Positions 48,142-58,583 of a stretch of 64,000 bases of DNA are shown here, piece after piece. Origin of the DNA: Absidia repens (Eukaryota; Mucoromycota; Mucoromycetes; Mucorales; Cunninghamellaceae). Position numbers and translations under genes: made by a program. The notes under the pieces are model-generated. The model saw only the letters and a list, made by a program, of their open reading frames with translations, was not told where the DNA came from and ran no database searches. Where the stretch lies: the NCBI GenBank assembly GCA_002105175.1, contig MCGE01000003.1, positions 1,054,001 through 1,118,000 of the forward strand, given 5' to 3'. Each line of letters opens with the position of its first letter. Positions within the stretch are counted from its first letter, which is position 1.

Positions 48142-48384
48142 CTATACGAGAAAGAGAACAATAAAAAAAAAAAATTGGGGTGAGTGGGTCTGACAGATCA
48201 ATTCAATGAAGGGAAAGTATTAATGATTGGAAAGATTAATGAACGGCAGCATACTCGAAAATACGAGGCGCTCGATAAATCATACTAACGTATATGAGGG
48301 AAAGGAATTGAATGACTCAGGTAATAGGATGGATGGATGGAAGAATGGATGGATGGATGTTCGTACAGTATGGGGATGGCTTAC
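48142..48384 (-). other. Probable 5' UTR intron of the uS7 gene
   Basis: On the minus strand the sequence AAAAAG/GTAAGC at 48384 and ...CTCGTATAG/TC-ATG at 48142 bound a 243-nt stretch. It contains GGAT tandem units at 48329-48358 (CATC on the transcript) and a T-rich run before the acceptor. 5' UTR introns are common in fungal ribosomal protein genes. Confidence 0.6.
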
Positions 48385-49555
48385 CTTTTTAATTGAAAGA
48401 GAAAGAAAAAAAATCAAGCTTCAGGTTGCAGGTGTAAGAACAAATCGGGTCGGACCTTAAATCAAAGAATGGATTTTATTTCGCCGTTTCAACTATCATG
48501 TTAACCTTGGCGGGTATGTAGCGATTTTGTCAAAGATGTAATCGACTGACATTTCTATGACATACCCTTTTAAATTAAAAGGATCTCCCTTATCATATTA
48601 GTGCCATCAACAAGTACCCACAATTAAATACAATGGTCAACTTTTCTCTGGAAACTCTTGAATCACACCACATTTAAATATTGATAAATTATTATGGGGC
48701 CCCTGATCAGTGCTCAGTGAGCACCCATTCCCATAATTTCTACGCCTTTTTTTTTTTAGGGTGATATACTACTAATGAGTAGTTCAGTATAATTATAAAA
48801 AAAACAACATTGGGTACTACGGAAGATGGTTAAGATATTTATTTTACGTGACAATAAAACATTTAATTATGTATGGCAATAGTCCTACGATAGTAAATAT
48901 GAAAAGAAGGGTGACGGAAATGCAACAATAAAGACGTTTACATATGCCCCCCCCCAAAAAAAAATAGAAGCTCTGTGGGTAAAGAAAATACCCTCCAGTG
49001 CGCTTCAATGACGCACTCGTGACAGTCTATTTTTTTTTTATGCGTCCTTCAATACTTTTCCATCATACATCCACCATATCCGGTTCATTTTCTAAAACCA
49101 TTCAATAAATTCCTCTGCCCCTAATGTTTAGAAACCTAGCACAGCAAGCGGGTGCTGATTACGGCAACTGTTTGATGTTGCCTCGCACCTAGGACTTTTT
49201 TGCACACACATATCAGCTTTATTTCTACACGCGCAAATATTCTACGTACATTACAATGTGAGTATATCACTTCGACAAAACAAACTATTAGTATGAGAGA
49301 CGTTTCAATAGCAATAGGTAATATGCGCTTAACTAAGATATAAATATAACCATGACAATTAATATATACTAGTCTAATGATAATACTATGATACACATCT
49401 AAAGGTGAGCGATTAGGATGAATGGGTTTGAGTTTAGATTTCGTGGGGTGGGGTGTCTTGTTGTATAATAAACATAATGTAAGATAATAAAAGGGATATT
49501 CCTTTTTTTGTAAAAGAGTAGGCATCGCAAACCAATTGCTCAAAAAAAGTCATTT
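48385..49555. other. Spacer upstream of uS7
   Basis: uS7 promoter region on the left; AT-rich sequence to repeat copy g. An open frame at 49136-49543 (-, 135 codons) is hydrophobic and AT-driven, with no recognised domain. A C run occurs at 48949-48957. Confidence 0.35.
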
Positions 49556-50478
49556 AAACCCCGCCCACGTGAATATTTATTTACTCCCGCTTTATTCTGC
49601 CTTTCAACTTCTGTGAGGTTATTTTGTGCCTAGAATTGTATCAGGACTAGTTTATAAGGGTTTTAGAACAGGGATTACAACATACATGGGGAACCCCTTT
49701 TATTTTGTATCTAGGTTTTGGAACCACCATTGGTTGACTCTTTGGAGCCTCCATTATTTTTAGTGTTAGTTTTTCTATTTCTTGTATCTATATCTGAATA
49801 AAATATACCTGTTTTTACTTGCTTTCAATAAAGTGTGTTCCTTTAGTCACTCTCTTGTCTTGTACATTGAATCTCTTCTACCACCAGCATCAATCCTTTG
49901 GATTAGTGTTGGCTGTTGTTGTACTTCAATCACAAATGTCCCTTGATGAACTTCCTCATGTCCTATACACTATAGTATCTCTCATTTTACAACTATCTTT
50001 TCAGATTAGTGTTGATCATTCTCCAGACTTCACTTTTTGACTCATTCACTCGTCTTCTAAAAGATCTTCCATTAATTCCCACATTGCAATGAATCTCTCG
50101 TTTTTAGATTTAGTATCTGCAAATATGCTTCAATAAAATATGTCCTTTTCTTAATCATCCAATGAGCCCTCGTATAGTCAACAATGTTGCTATTATAATT
50201 ATTTTGTTAGTGTCGTACTAAACAGTTGCCAGCTCATCCAACCACTATAATTGCTTTCCCCTATCTTGTGCCATGGGGACTGGTTAATAGACTTAAATCA
50301 TTTACTCTCAAGACAACTATATTCTGCTCGACCAATGCCCTTAGCCCCAGAGGCTGGTTGACAAGTCTAGGTCACTTCATATGAAACGTTGCCATATTTC
50401 CGCTTTATCAGTCTTATAATCATGCCAGACGACACCGTCCGCGTAGCTTCCGCAAGGTTTGATATATTGTATATATTC

Positions 50479-50546
<68 letters not shown>
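49556..50546 (+). repeat. Dispersed repeat R1, copy g (most complete), ends in a 66-nt poly-T
   Basis: Starts ACCCCGCCCACGTGAA, then a pyrimidine-rich stretch, ATCAGGACTAGTTTATAAGG (49649-49668), the core at 49688-49706, TTGGTTGACTCTTTGGAGCC, a TGAATAAAATAT block, GTTGATCATTCTCCAGACTT near 50010 and a terminal T run at 50481-50546 followed by GGCATGTG. The order matches copy a throughout. No intact frame. Confidence 0.85.
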
Positions 50547-50547
<1 letters not shown>

Positions 50548-51032
50548 GCATGTGGGTAATAATAAAAAAAGTGAATCCCAATATTGAAGCTAGTTTAACC
50601 CCCTGCAGACCGCCTACTAGAGTGGAAAATGCCGGAGAGCTTGACTCGACCAAAAATCACACTTCCAGAACCTCATTTGCCCCTCTGACACCCAGAAATT
50701 TTTGGAAGTGTGAGAAACAGCTAAACTGCACCATACCGTCCATTGCCCATGCACACACTAAAAATTCCCCGTGCCATTTAATCATGTCATGAAAACATGC
50801 GCCTAGCCCCTGTTTCAAAGTTATCATATATACTAAACGTAAAAAAAAAAACAAGTTTCATTGCAACATATCACAATCATAAACACCTTCAATACATCTA
50901 GGTCTCTTTCAAACAAAGCCAACTGTTCCCATCATTCATACCAGATACACTCAAAAACAAAATATAAAGATCATTTATTTACAACAACAACATCGTTCCA
51001 CTAACAATAATGATAAACTACATGCGAAGAAG
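50547..51032. other. Spacer, cullin 3' side
   Basis: Follows the poly-T of copy g; may include a further part of the element (weak likeness to 885-960). AT-rich towards the cullin stop codon. No gene. Confidence 0.35.
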
Positions 51033-54000
51033 CTAAGTGTATCTATATCCATCGTCTTCGGTTCGTTCAATATATTCCCTAAATAAATAAACAAACGTCA
51101 GCATATTATTGTCATTCCAAACCTTTCTCTTTCCTTACTTTTCAATAAGCAGCTCAATCCGTTGTTTCACCTCGGGAGCCTAATAAAGATATAAGAATAA
51201 ATCATTGAGTATCATACTGATAGTATCCTACGTCGTTTTATTGATAACATACCGTTAATGGGAATCGAATTTGCCGTGTCACTTCGCCCAATAAAGCACC
51301 ATGACTAAGAGATTGCTTGGCTTTCAATATCCGAACAATGGCAGCATCCACCTAATTTGATAAAAGAAAAAAAAAAAAAAAAAAGATTAACGTCTAGTGT
51401 CCGTATATACGGTCTATATTTCTTCTTTCTTTGTACCTGTTGATCCCTTGATATGAGCACAGTTGAATCGATGGCAGCATTGTTTTCAATCGCTTCATTC
51501 AGTTTTTCAGTATTCATCCAAATATGGGCATCTGCAGATTCAAAGTCATGGTTATACATAAAATAGTCCGTTTGTTCCACATCAGGTCCTGCTGGCTGCT
51601 TGATCAAAACTAAATGTTGTCCACACGCAAGTGATTTCAGAGTCCTTCGAAGTTCCAATTCATCTACGTGGAAAAAGTATCAACTTGAGCACAATCTGAG
51701 CAGTGCATCGAATGCAGATGTATTTGTCAGCTTACCTAAGTTTGTTGTTGCAAGTATTTCACTAAATGAAAAGCCACGCCTGTTTGTGTCATTGAATAAT
51801 AGTAATATGATAGTTTGAAGTAACGTCAACGTGATTTTATGGGTACCCTAAAAGTAATCCGGAATGTATATCTTGTCAGTAACAGTAAGTATTTTATCTT
51901 TCTTTTTTCTATTCAAGTGTGGAACATACCTTCGGATAATTTGACTCCACTTCACAGACACTTAAAGCATTTTGCCATTTCAACCTTCGCTTTGGATATT
52001 TGTTGGTGTAGAAGTTTTTGTATTCGTTTTGCGACGTTTGAAACTAGAAGAAATAATGATTAGAAGGACTAATTCCATATAATATCGTTAATATATGATA
52101 TTTACCTGGTGCGGAAGCGCGATATTGGTCGGTGTATAAGATGGCCAAAATCCATAAGTAAGAACCTTCACATCCAAATGTAAATATGCACCAGTAAAGT
52201 TATGGTTCGTTGATTGTTCCTGCTAATACCAATCCCCACATCCAATATCAATGGAGTCAGTAAAGTAAACGAAAAGAAATCCTTCTTTTTTTTTTTACCT
52301 TGAATTCCGCCATAAGTTCAGAAGAGGACTTGATATCCCTTAACATCTTTTCCAACTTGCTTGTATATGCAGGACCGGAATCTAACATGACGATAAATGA
52401 GATCTGTTAGTTCTCTCGTTTATACAAATGCTTTGAAGACTTACCTTTTTTCATTTTTGTTAACATCGCCTTTTCAAATTTATTGCTGCCAACTTCCAAT
52501 ATCAAGCGCTTTGCAAGATCCTGCTTGTAAAGTACTTCGAATGCATCTTTGCTTTGTAGGATTTTAAAGAAGGTCATACAGGTATCCAGTGACTTTTCAT
52601 CTATCTAAAGAGCAAAAAAAAAAAAAAAAAAGTGCAGAAATGTAGTAAGTATAAGAATATATATATTTATAGAGTCATATCTAATTTCTAATTTCGTTTA
52701 CCTTATCATTTCGTAAAACAAAGTCGGTGTAGTTGGCCAAAAGTTTTGTTGCATTGTTCTGTCGGAGGTTGATAAAATAGGAGATACTGTCCTTACATCC
52801 ATTCACGAATTGATCGTCTTCTTCAAAACTGTGCCGAACTATTGTGTCCACTTTACGTATAAAAGACAATAACGTTGCAAAGAGGTCCTTGTCCATGATG
52901 TGATCCTTGAGAATGGCTGATCCTTTCGTCTATGTTGAAATATAAAACATAAGCAATGCTTCGTCAAACAGATCCTAGGTCATTGACATCGCTTGGATTT
53001 TCTTACCTTGACATAGTCAATAAAATACTTGGCACAGATATCCAGTTTATCCACTTTTTCTAGCAATCGATATAACAAGGAAAGATCATCTTCCCTGCGA
53101 TTATCCATAAAATAGCTAAAACCTATTAATATTTCGAAAATTGCATATAGACCAATCAGTATCAAATAAGAAGGGCACTTTTATTTAACCATTTACTTAC
53201 ATTTGTCCAGGATGACTTGTACGCGATTTGATAGTAATTGATCTTCAACAATGGTATTGATGGCAGCTTTGGATGACTTGTCAAAATATTGCTTCACCCG
53301 TACAGTAGATTCTTGATGGACTTGTGTAGCCACATAATGAAGATATCCCGACATGTGCATTTCTTGTACCAAGCGGTCCCCTTGAGACTTGTAAAATGTG
53401 CGTGTTTGATCCAAAAACCGATGTTCAAATTCAGAATGGTATAAATTTAAATCCATCAGCATCCTTAAACAGTTTTTCAACAACAGTGAATCGATTCTGT
53501 CTCCGTTTCTAATCAAAGACATCAATATCAGTGAATATCTATAGTTCCCTCTTTTCTTTTTTCTTTTTGTCGATTTCATTACCTTTCTGAGGAGATCATG
53601 TTTAAAATAGATGAAGTCACTTTTTCACGAATAATAGGCGATTGTTGATAAAACGAGCAAAATATTTCATGCGCTAGTTCCCTATAACATACAAGGGGGA
53701 AAATGAATACTGTTATATCTCGACATTTAATTTTAGTATCCATCATTAACTTACAATACAGAGCGATAAGAGCGGTCCAAGTATAAGAATATGCATCGTA
53801 TTTGATTCTGTGAATAACCCCCCAAAAAAAAATCAATCGATACATCCTTGAATTTTCAATCATTGAGATTCCTTTACCATTTGATTACTGTACGTTTCCC
53901 ATAGTGAGTAAATAGTTTCAAGATAAACGGTGCCTGTAGATGGATTCCTATCAAGTACATGTAATCAAATAAGTTCAAGAAAGCCCGTGCTACTGTGTTC

Positions 54001-54667
54001 CCTTTTCTTTACATACCTTTCTAATTCAACAAACAGTTTTCCGATATAATTTTTACAAGTTGTCTTGAGATTTTCATAAAGCTTTTGACTAAGTTCCTGT
54101 TGACAGAGGTTCTCACATATCTAGAGAACATACAAAAAAAAAAAAAAAAAAAAAAAAAGAGTTGGTCGATTTCATGCATTTTCAACCCAGAGTTTTATTA
54201 TATCTACCTGATAAAGTGTTTCCAAGCTTTCAGAAGGTTGTTGACTGTTCTGTATTTCATATATAGCTGATTGTAATCTTTTCCATGCCTCCACCTCATA
54301 TTCTTCCGGGAAACTTGGGCTGGCCACTAAGTGTTTAGATCAACAGGAAACAAACGCGTCAGCGTCAATATATCAATAATAACAGCAACAGAAAATAAAC
54401 AATATGGTCAGCAACCTGTGTGTGCGGTCTTTCTTTTCATTTGTTTGTAAGATTACCTTTTAAATCATACACAATGAATTTCTTGTCTGATAGCTGATGG
54501 TTTTTGGTTTGTCGACCCAAATTGGTAAGCACGGTGCTAAAAGGCAGTGGTGTGGCGCTAGTTGAAGTCATTTCTTCATGGTCATAGGAGGGTTGTAAAG
54601 CGAATGGGGTGGCGGGGGAGCTCCTGTATGTGTCCAGGCGAGGTCTTTTGTTATTGTTAAGTTCCAT
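51033..54667 (-). CDS. cul4: Cullin-4, scaffold of CRL4 ubiquitin ligases
   Basis: Eighteen exons (54667-54457, 54326-54208, 54120-54017, 53947-53878, 53807-53755, 53681-53583, 53508-53201, 53122-53007, 52929-52702, 52604-52445, 52381-52299, 52222-52106, 52043-51930, 51847-51736, 51663-51437, 51351-51253, 51179-51139, 51078-51033), 768 residues, all in frame. Start MELNNNKRPRLDT at 54667. N-terminal cullin repeats include QIRCIFLYLDRSYR and LSLLYRLLEKVDK. The cullin homology part includes FKILQSKDAFEVLYKQDLAKRLI, LTYGFWPSYTPT and DELELRRTLKSLACGQ. The winged-helix end has VDAAIVRILKAKQSLSH with K717 at the neddylation position, then EYIERTEDDGYRYT. The overall match is to Cul4, which uses DDB1 and Rbx1 to ubiquitinate chromatin and repair substrates. 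Starting ATG chosen because the frame upstream has no ATG. Confidence 0.93.
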
Positions 54668-55405
54668 CTTCAATTTCAAATAAATCGAGTTGCAAAAAGC
54701 GAAAGAGGGAATTTGAGCGCGCCGTTTTTATTTTTAATTTTTACTTCGTGACTCCTTCAGGCAGCGTAAGTCAGCCCAAGAAATATTTTAAATCCCGCCA
54801 TTTTTTTAGTGGAAGCATGATATGCCTTCTCTTTCAAATCAAAGATATGGATATACAGTAACGCCCAAACTTATCGGTCCATGGGTAGCAATTACGGCCA
54901 GTCTCCTTCCTGTAAGATGATGGGTTGACAGGTCCTAGCACTGAAAATAAGGAGAAATAAATGATATTTATTGACATATCATATTATACACTTTTCATTG
55001 CATTCTTCTATTTTTCGGATATGATCTACCCTATACTGCCATGTGCTATACTATAAGGCACTGTGTGGTTATATGGTCTATGTTGCGGTTCTCATTGCGA
55101 TACGGTATCTATTCCATTATTATTATCCCTCACTCTTATGATACCTTGCTTTCATATACATTACCTTTTCTCGTTAATTGTTATGCCCTATTTTGTTCTT
55201 CTGTCTATATTCAATTCCCCACCTTCAGCTCTATGTCGCCCACCTTCATTATATCATCTTATATTTAATCCCCGCTATTCTATTTCACTCCTTTTTCTTA
55301 CTCCCCTTTTTTTCCCTCTTTCTTTTTTTTTTTTTTCCTTTCTTTTCTATCGGTATCTACTTGTCGCTCGTTTATTTATTAATCTATTTTATTCGTACAA
55401 CCGTC
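54668..55405. other. Divergent promoter region between cul4 and rho3
   Basis: 0.74 kb shared upstream region. A pyrimidine-rich tract (55280-55350) precedes the rho3 ATG, common in fungal promoters and 5' UTRs. No other gene. Confidence 0.45.
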
Positions 55406-56394
55406 ATGTGTATTTGTGGTAAAACAAATTCGAATACCCCTTTACGTCGAAAACTGGTAGTGGTGGGAGACGGAAACTGTGGTAAATCATCACTGTTAAA
55501 CGTTTTTACTAAAAATATCTTCCCACAGGCAAGTGATATTCCATATCAAAATGCATAACCTTATTGACTTTGAGTTTTTATTTCATGTCTATGGCAACAG
55601 ATTTACGAACCCACTGTATTCGAAAACTACGTACACGAAATCACAGTTGATGGTCAAGAAGTGGAGTTCGGTTTATGGGATACGGCAGGTAGAGTAAAGG
55701 GAAAGGAGAGACTATGAACGCAGCTTTACACCTTACTCACTCTCCATTATATATAGGTCAAGAAGAATACGATCGTTTACGGACACTATCATACGAAAAT
55801 ACACACCTTGTTCTACTATGTTTCTCGGTTGATAATCGAGTTAGTTTGGACAACATCCTAGAACGTTGGCTACCTGAAATTAGTGATCACTGTCCCCGAT
55901 CCAAACTGATGCTGCTGGCGTTGAAATGTGATCTGCGTGATGAAGAGCCAAGCAACGATTCTCCTGCTACGGAACCGATCATGTATGAAGAGGTAAAGTA
56001 CAAAAACAAAAACAAAAACAAAAACAATTAGGTAAAAAGACGATCCTGGACACACTCACTCACTCACTCATCTATTTCTTCTCTTTTTGGGGGGAGTCGT
56101 TCTTATAGGGTGTGGCCATGGCTCGACAAATCGCTGCAGTTCGTTACCTCGGTAAGTATGTATTCAAAAACTGTATCTTGACTTTTTTAAAATTGGCTAA
56201 CAACATTTTTTTGCACTAGAATGCTCGGCAAAACACAACAGAGGGGTGCGAGAAGTTTTCGAACAAGCAGCACGTGTAGCAATTCAAGGTACTTTTCGGA
56301 ATGCCATCTTTATTTTATTTTGTACTCATTCATTTCGTCTTTGCTCATTGTAGACTACAAAACCAACCACCCAAAAGGATGTGTTATCAGCTGA
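55406..56394 (+). CDS. rho3: Rho3-type small GTPase
   Basis: Six exons (55406-55528, 55601-55688, 55757-55992, 56109-56151, 56220-56288, 56354-56394), 199 residues. P-loop GDGNCGKSS (residues 21-29), effector region YEPTVFENYVHEI, DTAGQEEYDRLR switch II, LKCDLRD, ECSAK, and the C-terminal CVIS prenylation box (residues 196-199). The segments LLNVFTKNIFP, ISDHCPRSKLMLLALKCDL and YEEGVAMARQIAAVRYLECSAK fit Rho3 rather than Rho1/Cdc42. Rho3 controls exocytosis and actin polarity at the plasma membrane. Intron 1 uses a GC donor (CAG/GCAAGT) rather than GT; the other four are GT-AG. Intron 3 contains an (ACAAAA)n tract. Confidence 0.93.
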
Positions 56395-57179
56395 TCAACA
56401 AGCTGCTATCATCACCACCAGCATTACACGACTTGAATCAATTTTTGTACGGTGGCATTGATTATTATCATTTAGTTATTATCTAATGGTAGCTTACACA
56501 TAGTTTATAGTATTCCCAAATTTTAGTATAATATCATACATCTTATCTCCTTTCCAATAAAGCGCAGTCTATACATTTACAACCATTCATTTTTATTGTA
56601 CTATATGATTTCTCGAAATTTTTGTAGTTGTGTCTGCAATGGTGTCTTTTTTAACTACCAATAACAAAGTGATACTACGGACTGAATGATATCATACTAA
56701 AACTGCTACTATTAATATGACGATATTGCCGTATTTTTCATTATACATCGCCACTAATTTTCCATATATGGAAATGCGGACCTTTTTTAGATGTGTATTC
56801 GATCAATAGTAAATACTACCATTGCCATGATTTTTAGGAATGTGAGACCGATGTTATAAGAACCGGATTTTATTAGATGCAAATGGATAATGCACTTGCT
56901 GTGGCGTTTTATCAAATTGGAGTATAATAATTAGGAAAGAAATACTCTAGTTTTCGATATAAGAATGATAATGGAGTACAAAAAAAAATTATTCTTGTAT
57001 CATATTAAAAATATCCTTACTCTGGGTTTGAAAAAGAAAGGTACGCTTTATCCTAATTCACAGAGTACAGTATATACTGAAGGAGTTTTTAAATGCTTAG
57101 TGAAGTAATCAAATCAGCAAAGCCAATCTAATACAGTGCATTTAGTTTAACCCGTTTGAATATAAATTATGGTGTACAA
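56395..57179. other. Spacer downstream of rho3
   Basis: AT-rich 3' region of rho3, then unremarkable sequence up to repeat copy h. Nothing recognised. Confidence 0.35.
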
Positions 57180-58068
57180 TAGGAACCTTTCAATGACCTT
57201 TCAAGCGGTGGTTTGGGGTTTAATACACATGGTCGAGAAGATGCACATGGCATCATCATACAGCGTTGACGATGCATTTTGCGCAATAAAATTAAACGGT
57301 ACTCTACAAGGAGTAGCTCCATTGAATTCAACCTTTTTTAAATGAAACATAATGGAAACGCAAACGTCTTTTGTATAGGTAGTTAGCCTGCTCGAAGACA
57401 ACCGCTTTTAGTATAATGCCGTGTAAATTATGCTCCTCGTCAAAAATATAAAAATATAGACTAACAGTTCCCGCTTTCCCCGATATCACCGTCGAGAGGA
57501 TCTCGAATACTGGAGAACCACAGTAAAAAACAGTAAAATTGCCCAATTAAATACTCTCCTCCCGACGTAGCTCACGCAAGCAACAAACATCAAAAACACA
57601 CTACAAGTGATTTATTGGGGGGGGGGGAGGACCTGAAGAATGGTCAACAATAATCTAAAGAGACATGGCAAACTATCTAATATATTGCACAAGGCAAACA
57701 AGACCTTATAAAACTGTAAATGAATCTCTTTTTATTGGCGCACAGCAACCATCTTCACTAATCAAACGGGGGGCACATGAAAGACACAAATGGGACATTT
57801 TTCTTTAAAGTAAGTAAAAACAGACATATTTATTCAGATATAGATACAAAAAATAGATAAACTAACACTAGACTATGCTAATGAAGGCTCCAAAAAGTCA
57901 ACCAATGGTGGTTCCAAAACTTAGATCCAAGATGAAAGGGGTTCCCCATGCATGTAGTAATTCCTGTTCCAAAACCCCGTCGAAACTAGTCCTAACACTA
58001 ATCTAAGATCACCATAACCTCGAAGAAGTTGAATGATGAAGAAAAAAAAAAAAAAAAAGAGAAAAAGA

Positions 58069-58103
<35 letters not shown>

Positions 58104-58131
58104 GGGTGAAATAAATTCGTGTGGCGGGATC
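57180..58131 (-). repeat. Dispersed repeat R1, copy h, with a decayed coding-like flank
   Basis: Reverse orientation, right end TTCGTGTGGCGGG (58116-58128). Then leftwards a 28-nt A run (58073-58100), ACTAGTCC, the core at 57929-57947, ACACTAGACTATGCTAATGAA, and CTGAAGAATGGTCAACA at 57635-57651. From 57546 to 57201 two overlapping minus-strand frames read like one broken coding sequence. They are homologous to the flank of copy d. Confidence 0.75.
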
Positions 58132-58531
58132 TGAAATACTTCCTGAGGTCTCTCTGACTTTACAGTTTTGATTTTCTATAGCCCTATTGATATCGTATTT
58201 TCTGCCGCAACTATCCCGTACTGTAATGCTAGAATTCTAAAGTGGCAAAGCATATGCTGTATAGCACAGTACTGTGATTGCGTATGTATAAAACAGATGA
58301 TAAAGAATAATGAAGAGAAGCATCTCATTTTGATGCCCTGTAAAGATATAAGATAATAGGTGATATATGAAAAGACAATGCGTTTTATTAAAATAGTTGG
58401 AATAAATACAAAAATAAAAATGGGGGAAAATGCTAAAATTCTACAATGGTGATCTAAAAAATTAAATGATGAAGAGTAGGGAAAGGGAGAGGAAGGAGAA
58501 ATAATGATAATGTAATAAAATGAGGTTGAAA

Positions 58532-58567
<36 letters not shown>

Positions 58568-58583
58568 AGAGAGGGAGAGAGAT
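58132..58583. other. Spacer and PPR-gene 3' UTR
   Basis: Contains a 30-nt A run at 58537-58565 close to the PPR stop codon. No gene. Confidence 0.35.

Noticed and set aside
48142..48384. Box C/D snoRNA in the uS7 5' intron
   Set aside because: Only partial ATGAT and CTGT-like strings, no matched C and D boxes with a terminal stem.
49136..49543. Minus-strand frame of 135 codons upstream of repeat copy g
   Set aside because: Hydrophobic, AT-driven composition with no recognisable family and no intron signals; kept only as spacer content.
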